This document shows, in pieces, positions 56,234 through 64,000 of a stretch of 64,000 nucleotides of DNA. The notes beneath the pieces are model-generated. The model had not been told where the DNA came from. It saw only the letters and a list, made by a program, of their open reading frames with translations, and made no database searches. The DNA is from Luteimonas kalidii. Its GTDB lineage: Bacteria; Pseudomonadota; Gammaproteobacteria; Xanthomonadales; Xanthomonadaceae. Position 1 is the stretch's first letter, and the number at the start of each line of letters is the position of its first letter. Where the stretch lies: positions 374,492 to 438,491 of the forward strand of contig NZ_JARXRO010000014.1 in assembly GCF_029887935.1 (NCBI RefSeq). Reading direction: 5' to 3'. Made by a program: the position numbers and the translations under genes.

Positions 56234-56668
56234 TCAGGCGGCTTCGGCGGTGTCGGCCTTGTCGCCGTCGTTGTCGGTGGACGGCGACGGGGATTCCTCG
56301 TCGTCACGGCGGCGGCGTTCGCCGCGCTCGGGCTTGTCGCTCTTCTCGTCCTTGTTCTTCATGATCAGGGACTGTTCGGTGTCGGCCTCGTCGCGGCGCA
56401 TCACCAGGTGGCGCAGCACGGCGTCGTTGAAGCGGAAGCCCTCGACCAGCTCGTTGAGCACGTCCTGGCCGACTTCGATGTTGAACAGCACGTAGTGGGC
56501 CTTGACCAGGTTGTTGATCGGATAGGCCAACTGGCGGCGGCCCCAGTCCTCGAGCCGGTGGATCTTGCCTTCGCCGCCTTCGATCAGCGCCTTGTAGCGC
56601 TCGATCATCGCCGGCACCTGCTCGCTCTGGTCCGGATGGACCAGGAACACGACTTCATAGTGACGCAT
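56234..56668 (-). CDS. rpsF: 30S ribosomal protein S6
   Basis: This 144-aa protein has the S6 core ([56 protein letters not shown]) and a long charged C-terminal tail (about 105-144) rich in Asp, Glu, Lys and Arg. The tail is longer than a minimal S6 core; E. coli S6 also carries an acidic tail that is modified by RimK. ATG 56668 has an AAGGAAA Shine-Dalgarno. It heads the operon and is preceded by a structured leader of about 110 bases. Confidence 0.98.
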   Translation of the reverse strand: MRHYEVVFLVHPDQSEQVPAMIERYKALIEGGEGKIHRLEDWGRRQLAYPINNLVKAHYVLFNIEVGQDVLNELVEGFRFNDAVLRHLVMRRDEADTEQSLIMKNKDEKSDKPERGERRRRDDEESPSPSTDNDGDKADTAEAA

Positions 56669-56751
56669 GGGATTTCCTTTCGGGTATCGGGCGCCCTCGC
56701 GGGCGGCCCTGGACAGCCCCCCGACGCCCGGCACGGACGCGGTGGAGCAAG

Positions 56752-56780
56752 GGCTCCCCGCAGGCACGCCGCAGGGAGCC
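56752..56780 (-). promoter_or_regulatory. Hairpin in the rpsF leader
   Basis: GGCTCCC and GGGAGCC (7-bp perfect stem, 15-base loop) lie at the predicted 5' end of the rpsF mRNA leader. S6-S18 autoregulatory leaders are known in many bacteria; whether this is one cannot be settled from the stem alone. Confidence 0.4.
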
Positions 56781-56784
56781 GCGC

Positions 56785-56813
56785 ATTATGGCGGATCAAT
56801 GACTTGCGGGCAA
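56785..56813 (-). promoter_or_regulatory. Promoter of the rpsF operon
   Basis: TTGCCC (56813-56808) and CATAAT (56790-56785) on the minus strand are spaced by 17 bp, a good housekeeping promoter. The predicted start is about 110 bases before the rpsF ATG. Confidence 0.7.
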
Positions 56814-56885
56814 GCTGGACCCGGGGCACGACCGGGGCACGAGGATTGGACGCGGGGCGGCCCAGCGACAGGCCGCCGCGACGGC

Positions 56886-57227
56886 TCAGGCGGCCTTGTC
56901 GGCGTCGGTGGTGAAGCTCTCGCCGCAGCCGCATTCGGCCGCGGCGTTGGGATTGGCGAACACGAATTCGTGGTTCAACCCGCGGCGGACGAAGTCGATG
57001 GTGGTGCCGTCGACCATCGACAGGCTGGTGGCGTCGACGTAGATTCGCACACCGTCCAGTTCGGTGATCCGGTCGCCGTCGCGGGCGTCGCGGGCCAGAT
57101 CGACCGCATAGCCCCAACCCGAACATCCGGTGCGCTGGACCCCGAACCGCAGGCCGAGCGCGTCGGGCTCGGCCGCCAGGAACTGTCGGACGCGGTCGAA
57201 GGCGGCGGGCGTGAGCTGGATGGCCAT
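56886..57227 (-). CDS. A-type iron-sulfur carrier protein (IscA/ErpA family)
   Basis: This 113-aa HesB-like protein has the three conserved cysteines C35 (GCSGWGY), C99 and C101 (ECGCGESF) that carry an Fe-S cluster or iron for delivery to target enzymes. The stretch TIDFVRRGLNHEFVFANPN is closest in style to IscA. No isc or suf genes are nearby, so it is encoded alone and the subgroup (IscA, SufA, ErpA) is left open. Two aconitases encoded in the window are typical Fe-S clients. Confidence 0.9.
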   Translation of the reverse strand: MAIQLTPAAFDRVRQFLAAEPDALGLRFGVQRTGCSGWGYAVDLARDARDGDRITELDGVRIYVDATSLSMVDGTTIDFVRRGLNHEFVFANPNAAAECGCGESFTTDADKAA

Positions 57228-57330
57228 GTCGGGGATTCTACCGTGGGGCCGCTGAAACCGGCATGAGGACGCGCGGGGCCGCGCTAGACTGTGCGTTCCA
57301 ACATCGGGCCCCTCTCCCAGGATTCAAGGC

Positions 57331-58730
<1,400 letters not shown>

Positions 58731-58731
<1 letters not shown>

Positions 58732-59036
58732 TGGTCCTGTTCCTCGCCCTGTGTTTCGTCGGGATCGCCATCGGCGGGCTGACCGCGTTCGTCATCTTCT
58801 GGCCGCTGGCGCTGGTGCACCTGCGCGACCGCCACCCGCAGGTGCGCGCCTCGCTCGGCGAGGGCGCGTTCCTGAGCCCCGGCGCGCTGGGCTGGCTGCT
58901 GGGCGGCCGCTACCGCGCGGTGCCCGATGCGCAGTTCACCGGGCTGGCGACGCCGGCGATGGTCTCGGCCTGGGTGATCGTCGGCGCGCTGGGCATGTCG
59001 ACGCTGCTGTGGCTGTGGTCGGTGGCGCTGCGATGA
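58731..59036 (+). CDS. Small membrane protein of unknown function
   Basis: The 101-aa product has a hydrophobic N-terminal helix (MVLFLALCFVGIAIGGLTAFVIFWPLALV segment, residues 1-29) and a C-terminal helix (about 79-99). The short loop between them contains the motif LGEGAFLSPGALGWLLGGRYRAV. No family is recognised. It is coupled to asnS (one-base overlap) and to the next gene (ATGA overlap). Confidence 0.65.
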
Positions 59037-59353
59037 ACACGGAATCCACCGGGCACCTGCGCGAGGAATGGTGGCTGGCCTCGCTCGGCCGCACCATCGT
59101 CTGGGCGCGGCTGCGCATGCGGGAGGCCGGTACCGCGGAGGTGTTCGACAGCGACGGCGCCACCCTGGTGTACGACAGCGAGGACACCGCGCGCGCGATG
59201 CTGATGGATGCCGACTTCGTGGCGTTCGACGGCATGGACGAGGACGATGCCCTGGCGCGTGGCTTCTCGCTGGCCGAACTGGCGCCGCCGGAGGGCGGCA
59301 ACGACGACGTGCTGCGCGCCCGCATGGTGCAGTCGCTCGGCGCGCGCGCCTGA
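59033..59353 (+). CDS. Small acidic hypothetical protein
   Basis: I do not recognise this 106-aa protein. It is acidic, soluble and begins REEWWLASLGRTIVWARLRM. A middle region (TAEVFDSDGATLVYDSEDTARAMLMDADF) has the look of a small alpha-beta fold. Its ATG overlaps the preceding stop and it ends 12 bases before the PaiB-like gene. Coupled spacing argues it is real. Confidence 0.6.
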   Translation: MNTESTGHLREEWWLASLGRTIVWARLRMREAGTAEVFDSDGATLVYDSEDTARAMLMDADFVAFDGMDEDDALARGFSLAELAPPEGGNDDVLRARMVQSLGARA

Positions 59354-59365
59354 TCCGATCGCGGC

Positions 59366-59986
59366 ATGTACACCCCGCGCGCCTTCGCCGAGACCGAACT
59401 GGTGCACCTCGACGCGCTGGTCGCGGCCGATCCCTTCGTCACCCTGGTCACCATCGGCGCCGACGGCGCGCCGTTCGCCAGCCACCTGCCCGTGCTGTAC
59501 CGGCGCGAGGGCGATCGCGTGCTGGTCGAAGGCCACTGGGCGAAGCCGAACCCGCAGGCGCAGCACGCAGGGCCAGCGCTGATGATCGTGCGCGGCCCGC
59601 ATGCCTACGTGTCGCCGGGCTGGTATCCGGACAAGGAGGCGGCCGCGCGCGTGCCGACCTGGAACTATGCCGTGGCCCATCTGTCGGGCACGCTGCAGCC
59701 GTTCTCGGATGAGGACGCGCTGGCCGACCTGGTGTCGCGCCTGAGCGACCGGTTCGAGGCGGGCGTAGGCCAGACGTGGCGTTTCGAGCCGGACCGCGAC
59801 GACCATCGCCGGCAGCTGCGCGGCATCGTCGGCTTCCGCTTCGAGCCCGGGCGCATCGAACTGAAGTTCAAGCTCAACCAGAACCACCCGGTCGCCAATC
59901 GCGTATCCGTGGCCGATGCCCTGTCCCGCAGCGATGCGCCGGACGCGCGCGCGGTCGCGACCCTGATGCGCGACCGCCTGGACTGA
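59366..59986 (+). CDS. FMN-binding PaiB-family protein
   Basis: This 206-aa protein of the PaiB / FMN-binding split-barrel family has MYTPRAFAE at the N-terminus, LVTIGADGAPFASHLPVL and the signature HAYVSPGWYPDKE...VPTWNYAVAHLSGTL. Bacillus PaiB was described as a negative regulator of sporulation and protease genes; in proteobacteria the role is unclear, possibly flavin-linked redox. It is probably in the asnS operon. Confidence 0.9.
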   Translation: MYTPRAFAETELVHLDALVAADPFVTLVTIGADGAPFASHLPVLYRREGDRVLVEGHWAKPNPQAQHAGPALMIVRGPHAYVSPGWYPDKEAAARVPTWNYAVAHLSGTLQPFSDEDALADLVSRLSDRFEAGVGQTWRFEPDRDDHRRQLRGIVGFRFEPGRIELKFKLNQNHPVANRVSVADALSRSDAPDARAVATLMRDRLD

Positions 59987-59999
59987 CCAGGAGACCCCG

Positions 60000-60785
60000 A
60001 TGGACCTCGACCTCACCGGCCGCCACGCCCTCGTCTGCGGCGCGTCCCAAGGCATCGGCCGCGCGGCGGCGCACGAACTCGCCGGGCTCGGCGCCGACGT
60101 CACCGTGCTCGCGCGCAGTGCGCAGGCGCTGCAGTCCGTGGTCGAGGCGCTGCCCCGCCGCGGTGCGCAACGCCACCACGCGCTGGAGGCCGATCTCTCG
60201 CAGCGCGAAGCCCTGCGCGAGGCCGTCGCCACGCGCGTCGCGCAGGCACCGGTGCACATCCTGGTCAACAACACGGGCGGCCCACCGGGCGGGCCTGCAC
60301 TGGCGGCCGACGAGGCGGCTTTCGTCGAGGCCTTCGCCCAGCACCTGCTCGCCGGTCACGCGCTGGTGAAGGCCGTCGTGCCGGGTATGCGCGCCGCGGG
60401 CTGGGGCCGGATCGTCAACGTGGTCTCGACCTCGGTGTACGAGCCGATCGCCGGGCTCGGCGTGTCCAATACCGTCCGCGGCGCGGTCGCGAGCTGGGCC
60501 AAGACGCTCTCGCGCGAACTCGGCCCGCACGGCATCACCGTCAACAACGTGCTGCCCGGCTACACCGACACCGCACGTATCGAACAGATCCTCCGCGACC
60601 GCACCGCCGCTACGGGCAAATCGCGCGAACAGGTCATCGCCGCCATGCTCGCCAGCGTGCCGGTCGGCCGCTTCGCCCGTCCCGAAGAACCCGGCGGCGT
60701 GATCGCCTTCCTGTGCTCGCCGGCCGCGGCCTACGTCAACGGGGTCTCGCTGGCGGTCGACGGCGGGCGCATGCAGTCGATCTGA
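60000..60785 (+). CDS. Short-chain dehydrogenase/reductase family protein with degenerate active site
   Basis: The 261-aa SDR has a Rossmann motif GASQGIGRAAAHEL and NNTGGPPGGP. At the catalytic position the usual YxxxK is replaced by SxxxR (LGVSNTVRGAV), although the upstream serine region VVSTSVYEP is kept. A homologous SDR branch with this pattern is found in many bacteria; substrate and even activity are uncertain. An AGGAG Shine-Dalgarno lies a few bases upstream, and the gene follows the PaiB-like gene by 13 bases. nei starts six bases after it. Confidence 0.85.
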   Translation: MDLDLTGRHALVCGASQGIGRAAAHELAGLGADVTVLARSAQALQSVVEALPRRGAQRHHALEADLSQREALREAVATRVAQAPVHILVNNTGGPPGGPALAADEAAFVEAFAQHLLAGHALVKAVVPGMRAAGWGRIVNVVSTSVYEPIAGLGVSNTVRGAVASWAKTLSRELGPHGITVNNVLPGYTDTARIEQILRDRTAATGKSREQVIAAMLASVPVGRFARPEEPGGVIAFLCSPAAAYVNGVSLAVDGGRMQSI

Positions 60786-60791
60786 GCCGCG

Positions 60792-61607
60792 ATGCCCGAA
60801 GGCCCCGAGATCCGTCGCGCCGCCGACCGTCTGGCCGAGGCGGTCGTCGGCCGACCGCTGGTTTCGGCCTGGTTCGCCTTTCCTGCGCTCAAGCGCTTCG
60901 AGCGCGGGTTGCGGGGGCGCCGCATTCTTGCGATCGCGCCGCACGGCAAGGCGCTGCTGACCCGTTTCGACCACGGCTGGACGCTGTACAGCCACAACCA
61001 GCTCTACGGGGTGTGGCAGGTCGCCGCCGCCGGTGAACGTCCGGAGACGACCCGTTCCCTGCGCGTCGCGCTGGACACGGCGGATCGGTCGATCCTGCTG
61101 TACTCCGCCTCCGACGTGTCGATGTGGCGCGATGCCGACCTCGCCTGCCACCCGTTCCTGTCCAGGCTCGGGCCCGACGTCCTCGATCCGGCCCTCGATG
61201 CCGCACAGGTGGCCGACCGCCTGCGCGATCCGCGCTTCGCCACGCGCCGGCTCGACGGCCTGCTGCTCGACCAGGCCTTCCTTGCCGGCATGGGCAACTA
61301 CCTGCGCGCCGAAGTGCTGTTCGAGGCACGGCTCTCGCCCCGCCTGCGCCCGGCCGACCTCGACGCCGCGCAGCGCAGGCGCCTGGCCCGGGCGCTGCTG
61401 GACGTGCCGCGGCGCAGCTACCGCACCCGCGGCATCGAGCCGGCGAGTGGCATGCGCGGCGACTACCTCACCGACACCTCCGACGGCTTCCGCTTCCAGG
61501 TGTTCGACCGCGAGGGCCTGCCCTGCCCGCGCTGCGGGGCGCCGATCGTGCGCGAGACCCTGGCCGGGCGCCGCCTGTACACCTGCCCCGCCTGCCAGGC
61601 CGACTGA
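60792..61607 (+). CDS. nei: Endonuclease VIII / DNA glycosylase Nei
   Basis: This 271-aa bifunctional glycosylase-AP lyase removes oxidised pyrimidines. It starts MPEGPEIRRAADRL, giving the catalytic N-terminal Pro-Glu after Met removal. The helix-two-turn-helix (DQAFLAGMGNYLRAEVLF) and a C-terminal zinc finger (CPRCGAPIVRETLAGRRLYTCPAC) are intact. It is close to the SDR gene and likely cotranscribed. Confidence 0.94.
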   Translation: MPEGPEIRRAADRLAEAVVGRPLVSAWFAFPALKRFERGLRGRRILAIAPHGKALLTRFDHGWTLYSHNQLYGVWQVAAAGERPETTRSLRVALDTADRSILLYSASDVSMWRDADLACHPFLSRLGPDVLDPALDAAQVADRLRDPRFATRRLDGLLLDQAFLAGMGNYLRAEVLFEARLSPRLRPADLDAAQRRRLARALLDVPRRSYRTRGIEPASGMRGDYLTDTSDGFRFQVFDREGLPCPRCGAPIVRETLAGRRLYTCPACQAD

Positions 61608-61642
61608 CGCATCGCGCACGCCGTCGGCGTTAAGCTGGGCGC

Positions 61643-63070
61643 ATGAAGCACTGCCGGCATTTCATCGACGGCGCGTTCCACGACGCGGCCGGTGGCCGCT
61701 GGCTGGAGGTGGCCGACCCGGCCAGCGGACGGCCGCTGGCCCAGGCTGCAGCGGGCGATGCAACGGATGTCGAGGCTGCGGTCGCCGCGGCCCACACGGC
61801 GTTCCCGTCCTGGTCGACGCTTGCCAACGACGTGCGCGCCGGCTGGCTCGAGCGCCTGGCCGATGCGCTGGAGGCGAAGGCCGACCTGTTCGCCGAGGCC
61901 GAGTCGCGCGATGCGGGCAAACCGATCCGGCTGGCGCGCGAGATCGAGATCCCGCGCGCGATCGCCAACCTGCGCTTCTTCGCCCACGCCGCCACCCAGT
62001 TCGCCAGCGAGTCCCACCACGGCCAGGCGGGACTGAACTACACCCTGCGTGTGCCGCTGGGCGTGGTGGGCACCATCTCGCCGTGGAACCTGCCGCTGTA
62101 CCTGCTAACCTGGAAGATCGCGCCGGCGCTCGCGGCAGGCAACACGGTGGTGGCCAAGCCGTCCGAGGTCACGCCGATGACGGCCACCATGCTGGCCGAA
62201 CTGGCACAGGAGGTTGGCTTCCCCGCGGGCGCGTTGAACGTGGTCCATGGCCGTGGCCCGGAGGCGGGCGAATCGCTGGTGGCGCACCCGCAGGTGCGCG
62301 CAGTCTCGTTCACCGGCAGCACGGCGGTCGGCACGCGCATCGCCTCGATGGCGGCGCCGCAGCTCAAGAAGGTCTCGCTGGAACTGGGCGGCAAGAACGC
62401 GACGCTGGTGTTCGCCGACAGCGACTGGCACGACCACCTCGACACCCTGGTGCGCTCGGCGTTCCAGAACAGCGGCCAGATCTGCCTGTGCGGCTCGCGG
62501 ATCCTGGTCGAGCGGTCGATCCTGACCGCCTTTACCGAGGCATTCGTGGACCGCGTGCGTGCGCTGCGCATCGGGGATCCGGTCGATCCGGACACCCAGT
62601 TCGGACCGCTGGTGTCGCAGGCGCACTTCGACAAGGTGCTCGCCGCCCTGGCCCGCGCCCGCGACGAGGGCGGACGCGTGCTGTGCGGCGGCGAGGCGCT
62701 TGAGCGACCCGGCTGGTTCGTCGCGCCCACGGTGATCGACGGCCTGGGTCCCGACTGCGCCAGCAACCGCGAGGAGATCTTCGGCCCGGTCGCCACCCTG
62801 CAGGCGTTCGACGACGAGCCCGACGCGCTGCGCCTGGCCAATGCCGTGGACTACGGCCTGTCGGCCTCGGTCTGGACCCGCGACCTCGACCGCGCCCACC
62901 GGCTGGCCGCCGCGCTGCGGGTGGGCATCGTGTGGATCAACAGCTGGATGCTGCGCGACCTGCGCACGCCCTTCGGCGGCAGCGGCCGGTCCGGGCTGGG
63001 GCGCGAAGGCGGACTGGAAGCGATGCGCTTTTTCACAGAGCCGAAGAACGTGGCTATCGCTTTGCGATAA
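61643..63070 (+). CDS. Aldehyde dehydrogenase (2-aminomuconic semialdehyde dehydrogenase-like)
   Basis: This 475-aa NAD-dependent aldehyde dehydrogenase has active-site C281 (SGQICLCGSRI), general base E247 (SLELGGKN) and the substrate-binding GTISPWNLPLYLLTWKIAPALAAGN typical of hydroxymuconic/aminomuconic semialdehyde dehydrogenases. A role in the kynurenine branch of tryptophan breakdown is inferred, because a RidA-family gene resembling 2-aminomuconate deaminase lies just beyond the carbonic anhydrase. Confidence 0.85.
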   Translation: MKHCRHFIDGAFHDAAGGRWLEVADPASGRPLAQAAAGDATDVEAAVAAAHTAFPSWSTLANDVRAGWLERLADALEAKADLFAEAESRDAGKPIRLAREIEIPRAIANLRFFAHAATQFASESHHGQAGLNYTLRVPLGVVGTISPWNLPLYLLTWKIAPALAAGNTVVAKPSEVTPMTATMLAELAQEVGFPAGALNVVHGRGPEAGESLVAHPQVRAVSFTGSTAVGTRIASMAAPQLKKVSLELGGKNATLVFADSDWHDHLDTLVRSAFQNSGQICLCGSRILVERSILTAFTEAFVDRVRALRIGDPVDPDTQFGPLVSQAHFDKVLAALARARDEGGRVLCGGEALERPGWFVAPTVIDGLGPDCASNREEIFGPVATLQAFDDEPDALRLANAVDYGLSASVWTRDLDRAHRLAAALRVGIVWINSWMLRDLRTPFGGSGRSGLGREGGLEAMRFFTEPKNVAIALR

Positions 63071-63098
63071 TGGCCGCGACCTTTCCACGGACACCGCG

Positions 63099-63761
63099 AT
63101 GAGCCGACTGCAGGAACTGCTGGAAAAGAACGAAGCCTGGGCCGCCAGGATCGAGGCCGAAGACCCGGCGTTCTTCAGCCGGCTGTCGGAGATCCAGACC
63201 CCCAAGTTCCTGTGGATCGGCTGTTCGGACTCGCGGGTGCCGGCCAACCAGATCGTCGACATGGCGCCGGGCGAGGTGTTCGTCCACCGCAACATCGCCA
63301 ACGTGGTGGTGCACACCGACCTCAACTGCCTGTCGGTGATCCAGTTCGCGGTCGACGTGCTCAAGGTCGAGCACATCCTGGTGGTCGGCCACTACGGCTG
63401 CGGCGGCGTCCTGGCCGCGCTCAAGGGCATGCGCGTGGGCCTGGCCGACAACTGGATCCGGCACGTCAAGGACGTGGCCAACAAGCACGAGGCGGTGCTG
63501 GCCGACATCGCCCACGAAGGGCTGCGCCACGACCGCCTGTGCGAGCTCAACGTGCTCGAACAGGTGGCGAACGTGTGCGAGACCACGATCGTGCGCGACG
63601 CCTGGTCGCGCGGGCAGAACGTGCATGTCTACGGCTGGGTCTACACCCTGCGCGACGGCCGGGTGCACGACCTGGGCCTGGATATCGACAGCGAGCAGGC
63701 GCTGATCGACCAGTACGCGCCGGCCGTGGCGCGGATCCGGGTCGACCGGGAGGACCGGTGA
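63099..63761 (+). CDS. can: Beta-class carbonic anhydrase
   Basis: This 220-aa zinc enzyme interconverts CO2 and bicarbonate. The ligands C42, D44 (with R46 as the dyad arginine), H98 and C101 are in WIGCSDSRVP and VVGHYGCGGV. The stop codon overlaps the start of the next gene by GTGA. It sits between an aldehyde dehydrogenase and a RidA-type gene, an unusual place. Confidence 0.95.
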   Translation: MSRLQELLEKNEAWAARIEAEDPAFFSRLSEIQTPKFLWIGCSDSRVPANQIVDMAPGEVFVHRNIANVVVHTDLNCLSVIQFAVDVLKVEHILVVGHYGCGGVLAALKGMRVGLADNWIRHVKDVANKHEAVLADIAHEGLRHDRLCELNVLEQVANVCETTIVRDAWSRGQNVHVYGWVYTLRDGRVHDLGLDIDSEQALIDQYAPAVARIRVDREDR

Positions 63762-64000
63762 CCGGCACGGCCGGCATCCATGCCGCTTCGGCGCCGCCGC
63801 CCGTCGGCCGCTATCCGCATGCGCGCCGCCACGGCGACCTGCTGTTCCTGTCGGGCATCGGCCCGCGCGATCCTGCCACGAGCATGGTGCCGGGCAACGT
63901 CCTGGACGATGCCGGCCGCGTGCTCGCGCACGACATCGCGGCCCAGGCCCGTGCAGTGTTCGCCAACGTGCGCGCGGTGCTCGAGGCCAGCGGCGCCCGC
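63758..64000 (+). CDS. RidA/YjgF-family protein, partial (2-aminomuconate deaminase-like)
   Basis: The gene starts with GTG 63758, overlapping the previous stop, and runs off the window end; 81 residues are visible. The part seen has the RidA fold start: PPVGRYPHARRHGDLLFLSGIGPRDP and QARAVFANVRAVLEASGA. Enamine/imine deaminases of this family include 2-aminomuconate deaminase, which would fit with the nearby dehydrogenase. The catalytic Arg region lies outside the window. Confidence 0.8.
   Translation, partial: MTGTAGIHAASAPPPVGRYPHARRHGDLLFLSGIGPRDPATSMVPGNVLDDAGRVLAHDIAAQARAVFANVRAVLEASGAR

Overview
The window is 64 kb of very GC-rich, densely coded chromosome from a gammaproteobacterium of the Xanthomonadaceae/Lysobacteraceae. 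A Lysobacter- or Luteimonas-like genus is my inference, from the gene order and protein sequences. The strongest marker is the diffusible-signal-factor (DSF) quorum-sensing 'rpf' region: aconitase (rpfA), rpfB, rpfF, rpfC, rpfG, then lysS, prfB, an rpfD-like LytTR gene, recJ and an rpfE-like gene. No tRNA gene, CRISPR array, insertion sequence, prophage or integrase was seen. Most of the window is conserved core genome.

Layout. 115-3437: clpA and clpS (minus strand) and a small secreted protein (plus). 3454-5635: a nudJ-mnmA-hflD operon. 5661-12264: a DUF3817 membrane protein, acnB, an AbrB/PIN toxin-antitoxin pair and acnA, so two different aconitases flank a TA module. 12418-25179: the rpf/DSF block, with lysS, prfB (programmed +1 frameshift), a periplasmic-TPR GGDEF protein and a membrane LytTR regulator. 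25330-29702: an acyltransferase, then recJ, rpfE-like and greA. 29714-35507: carA-carB, an unknown gene and dapB. 35570-40548: hrcA-grpE-dnaK-dnaJ. 40758-47406: recN, fur, bamE, rnfH, ratA, smpB, a CHASE-type histidine kinase and ssrA (tmRNA). 47484-53166: a lipoprotein-like methyltransferase, an APC permease, an OmpA-family lipoprotein, a photolyase and an unknown gene. 53230-56813: dnaB, a 760-bp repeat-bearing gap, then rplI, rpsR and rpsF. 56886-64000: an IscA-type carrier, asnS, two small unknown genes, a PaiB-like FMN protein, an SDR, nei, an aldehyde dehydrogenase, a beta-carbonic anhydrase and a truncated RidA-family gene.

How it works together. RpfB and RpfF make or process the DSF fatty-acid signal. 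RpfC senses it and passes phosphate to RpfG, an HD-GYP protein that degrades cyclic-di-GMP. The neighbouring GGDEF protein could make the same second messenger. The chaperone genes and clpA carry sequences close to the sigma-32 heat-shock consensus; the one before grpE overlaps the hrcA stop codon. The carAB leader contains a terminator-like hairpin compatible with attenuation. smpB and ssrA lie 2.4 kb apart and supply trans-translation.

The least explained items are the paired inverted repeats between rplI and dnaB, the duplicated acnA tail, the repeats at the TA promoter, the carA leader and several small lineage-restricted genes. I saw no single large novel system.
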